Source: Rhododendron vialii
Lineage: Eukaryota > Streptophyta > Magnoliopsida > Ericales > Ericaceae
DNA length: 64,000 nt
Reading direction: 5' to 3'
NCBI RefSeq assembly: GCF_030253575.1
Contig: NC_080560.1
Span: 8,180,501-8,244,500, forward strand
Shown: positions 61,564-64,000 of the stretch, one piece after another
Position numbering within the stretch: the first letter of the stretch is position 1
Layout: the number at the start of each line of letters is the position of its first letter
The notes under the pieces: model-generated
The model's input: only the letters and a program-made list of their open reading frames with translations
Databases searched by the model: none
What the model was told of the DNA's origin: nothing
Program-made: the position numbers and the translations under genes

Positions 61564-62338
61564 AGTGGGTGGAGGTTAGTTCTGACGCTTGGTGTTGTTA
61601 CTTGGTTAATTCAGATGCCTTGCCCACAGGAAGTCTAAACCCCATTGGGCAGGATTACTAACTCTGTTTTTTGCACCAAAGCAGTAACTTTTGGCTCTTA
61701 ATTCCTTCTGCTCTATCAGGGCCTTGTTGTGCCAGTTATCCGCGATGCTGATAAAAAGAACTTCGCTGAGATTGAAAAGGAGGTACATTCACAATATCTA
61801 ATGGCGGTGTCTATGGAAGCCTTTTGAGTACCCCGATCATCAACCCGCCACAGGTATAGCTCTTACTACCACACTGTTCGCCCCTTGTTTGGTATATAGT
61901 ACCATGTTGGTAACCTAGTCGTGATCTTCCTCTGGCAATATTTCCTGTTACATATTTCTCTGATTGTTTTAGATTTTTTTTCTCTGATTGTTTTAGATTA
62001 TGGCATAGATGTTTGTGATGCCTGTGAGCATATGCAAGTGAGAAGCACCTTAGTTCACAAACATAATTGACTAGAATTGTATGCTCTTCCTCACCATCGA
62101 ATTCCTTGAATGTTTTGATTTATTGTTTCAAAATTTTATCTGGCAGTCTGCTATTTTGGGCATGCACTCGATAGTAAACCGTCCAATGGTTGTTGAGGGA
62201 AATATTGTACCAAGGCCGATGATGTACACGGCGTTAACATAAGATCACAGGTTGATTGACGGAAGGGAAGCAGTTTTCTTCTTACGTCGCATCAAGGATG
62301 TGGTGGAGGACCCTCGTAGGCTTCTCATTGACGCATGA

Positions 62339-63146
62339 AGGAAACCCCTCATCTGAATCTGTAGGTAGAATCGTATCTATCCCTCCTCTCCTCTTTTTAG
62401 TTTTCTTTTTCTAGTTGTAGCTGATAACGTTCGAGGATATTGAAATTGACTATTTCATGGGATTGAGCTTCAGTTATGACATGATTTTCCTTTGTTTTGC
62501 TTATTCTAAAGATTTCTAGTTCATGAGGGGAAGAACAAGGGACTAGTTGAATTATATCATAAACACGAAAAATATAGACGAAACAGATAATGCCGGTTAG
62601 CCTATTTTTGTACCCTAGGATAGCGAATTTGAGGATACAAAGGATAAGATCGTATGACTTAAAATGAAGTTATTTTTCATTCTTTTCTTTAGCTGGGTAG
62701 GAAAATAAAAAAGGAGGGACGGCGATTATATGATGTGAAGTTTAGTGGTGTGTTTTATTATTCATAGATCAATATGTGCATTTCTAATTTCATTTCTCAT
62801 TGGACACTCGGAAAGACCAAGGTTAGAGGCAAATTTAGATGATGCTAGCTATTTGATGTAATTCCGCAGCAGAAAATTAAGGACGTAAGGGACTGCGATT
62901 AGAAGATCGGATTTCGAGAACCTGATCGAGAAACTGAAGGGAAATTAAGCAAGGTGATTTTTCATTAAAATGATTAAGCATGATATCTGACGAACCTGTA
63001 AACCCTTTCCTTGGGGACTAACGGTGTGTTACAGTAACTTTCCGAAATGTAAGCTACGCAGGTTACAGGACTCTTTTAGGTATTGTACAAATTCAAAAGC
63101 ACTTGCAACTACGTGAAGGAGTCATTAAACAATCGCATGTATGACT
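62339..63146. other. Intergenic interval, nothing recognised
   Basis: AT-rich sequence between the 3' ends of the E2 pseudogene and the glycine-rich gene, which converge here. It would hold both 3' untranslated regions. No repeat, RNA gene or open frame of note was seen. Confidence 0.6.
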
Positions 63147-64000
63147 TTAATGTCCGCCATCACCAGTACCGGAGCCACTACCGGATCCATGCCCTGCACC
63201 AGCACCACCAGCTCCAATGCCAACTCCAACTCCTATGCCAATTCCAACTCCTCCACCAATGCCAATGCTGCCGCCGCCTCCTTGACCGCCGACACCCACG
63301 CCTCCTCCTGCACCGCTACCTAAACCTCCACCAGCTCCAAATCCTGCACCTTGACCTGAACCACCCCCAATTCCGCCACTGCCTCCTTGACCGCCTCCTC
63401 CTCCCCCACCAGCGCCAACGCCTCCTGCACCACCACCTACACCTCCACCAGCTCCAAATCCTCCACCCTGACCTGAACCACCCCCAATCCCGCCGCCACC
63501 TCCTTGACCTCCTCCACCTCCACCACCAATGCCAACGCCTCCTGCACCGCCACCTACACCTCCACCAGCTCCAAACCCTGCACCATGACCTGAGCCACCC
63601 CCGACCCCGCCGCTGCCTCCTTGACCGCCTCCTCCTCCCCAACCAGCACCAATGCCTCCTGCACCGCCACCTACACCTCCCCCAGCTCCAAATCCTCCCC
63701 CATGACCTGAACCACCGCCTTGACCACCTCCACCGCCACCGCCACCACCAACACCCACACCTCCTCCTGCACTGCCACCTACACCTCCACCAGCTCCAAA
63801 TCCTTCACCATAACCTGAACCACCCGCAATGCCACCTCCTTGACCACCTCCACCACCGCCTCCCCCACCTACTCCTGCACCACCACCTACGCCTCCCCCA
63901 ATGCTGCCGCTGCCACCTCCTTGACCACTTGCACCACCTCCTCCCCCGCCAGCACCTACACCTTCCCCAACGCCCCCAGCTCCTACACCTCCCCCAGCAC
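63147..64000 (-). CDS. Glycine-rich repeat protein, 3' part only
   Basis: A minus-strand frame is open from the window edge to a TAA at 63147-63149, about 284 codons, with no start visible, so the 5' end lies beyond base 64000. The product is over half glycine. It is built of a 39-residue unit (GFGAGGGVGGGAGG...GQGGSGG-[IV]-GGGSG-[QH]-G) repeated with a 117-bp period at 63331, 63448, 63565 and 63682, then a 108-bp step to about 63790. It ends GHGSGSGSGTGDGGH. Plant glycine-rich proteins of this kind are usually secreted cell-wall proteins. The signal peptide that would confirm this is outside the window. The opposite-strand frame (63141-63323) is a shadow. Confidence 0.75.
   Translation of the reverse strand, partial: AGGGVGAGGVGEGVGAGGGGGGASGQGGGSGSIGGGVGGGAGVGGGGGGGGGQGGGIAGGSGYGEGFGAGGGVGGSAGGGVGVGGGGGGGGGQGGGSGHGGGFGAGGGVGGGAGGIGAGWGGGGGQGGSGGVGGGSGHGAGFGAGGGVGGGAGGVGIGGGGGGGQGGGGGIGGGSGQGGGFGAGGGVGGGAGGVGAGGGGGGGQGGSGGIGGGSGQGAGFGAGGGLGSGAGGGVGVGGQGGGGSIGIGGGVGIGIGVGVGIGAGGAGAGHGSGSGSGTGDGGH

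Larger units (their letters stand above)
57414..62338 (+). pseudogene. 2-oxoglutarate dehydrogenase E2 (dihydrolipoyl succinyltransferase) pseudogene
   Basis: The intact enzyme carries lipoyl-bound succinyl groups in the mitochondrial 2-oxoglutarate dehydrogenase complex. Exon-like blocks follow in phase: 57414-57467, 57872-57946, 58439-58487, 58608-58635, 58977-59041, 59208-59282, 59415-59470, 59563-59607, 59743-60008, 60122-60216, 60780-60870, 60980-61090, 61720-61782, a fused remnant to 61853, and 62147-62338. They encode a targeting region, a lipoyl domain (GDLVETVVPYMGQS...VTIDVASPEAG), a Pro-rich linker and the catalytic domain ([29 protein letters not shown]). Lesions: the lipoyl lysine codon reads ACA (Thr, 59468-59470). 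The linker exon is 266 bp, a net -1 frameshift leading to an early stop. Codons for about 20 residues after EIEKE are deleted. A TAA (62240-62242) precedes DHRLIDG. Because introns remain, it is a duplicated rather than a processed copy. Confidence 0.9.

Overview
This window is nuclear DNA from a flowering plant, most likely a eudicot. The genes have GT-AG introns with plant-like splice sites. The recognisable proteins are plant families: a CYP74 oxylipin enzyme, a group IIb WRKY factor, an S-type anion channel homologue and a glycine-rich protein. The space between them is AT-rich and packed with small plant transposons (Stowaway, hAT, Mutator, foldback MITEs, SINEs, LINE fragments) and microsatellites. 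I cannot name the species from sequence alone.

Layout. (1) 1-3107: a Stowaway-like MITE, a 1.9 kb Mutator-like element with perfect 9-bp target duplications, and a foldback element ending just before a TATA box. (2) 3108-8677 (+): a three-exon CYP74B-like fatty acid hydroperoxide lyase gene, 494 codons, apparently intact. (3) 8678-26936: 18 kb with no gene I can support, but many MITEs, SINE-like sequences, a hAT element and two pairs of palindromic elements bordered by (TA)n/(CA)n microsatellites. (4) 26937-32738 (+): a five-exon WRKY6/31/42-like transcription factor gene, 577 codons, apparently intact. (5) 32739-36053: intergenic, with MITEs and a possible solo LTR. (6) 36054-41739 (-): a three-exon SLAH1/SLAH4-like anion channel gene, 421 codons, with an in-frame 41-residue N-terminal duplication and a 4.2 kb intron holding a LINE, a SINE and a foldback element. 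(7) 41740-49146: intergenic, with a LINE tail, a hAT MITE and other repeats. (8) 49147-53014 (-): a two-exon gene for a BAP31-like ER membrane protein whose last codons lie in one unit of a 196-bp triplication. (9) 53015-57413: intergenic tandem repeats and a MITE. (10) 57414-62338 (+): an intron-containing pseudogene of the mitochondrial 2-oxoglutarate dehydrogenase E2 subunit. (11) 63147-64000 (-): the 3' part of a glycine-rich protein gene that runs off the window.

The genes are independent plant transcription units, not an operon or cluster. Hydroperoxide lyase makes C6 aldehydes in chloroplast membranes. The WRKY factor acts in the nucleus, the SLAH channel at the plasma membrane and the BAP31-like protein in the ER. 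Exon joins were assigned by reading splice sites, keeping phase and recognising family motifs. No alignment was run. I did not find a convincing new biological system. The most interesting observations are the stepwise decay of the E2 copy (including loss of the lipoyl lysine), the triplication over the BAP31-like 3' end, the duplicated SLAH N-terminus, the microsatellite-bordered palindromic element pairs, and a foldback element abutting the hydroperoxide lyase TATA box.
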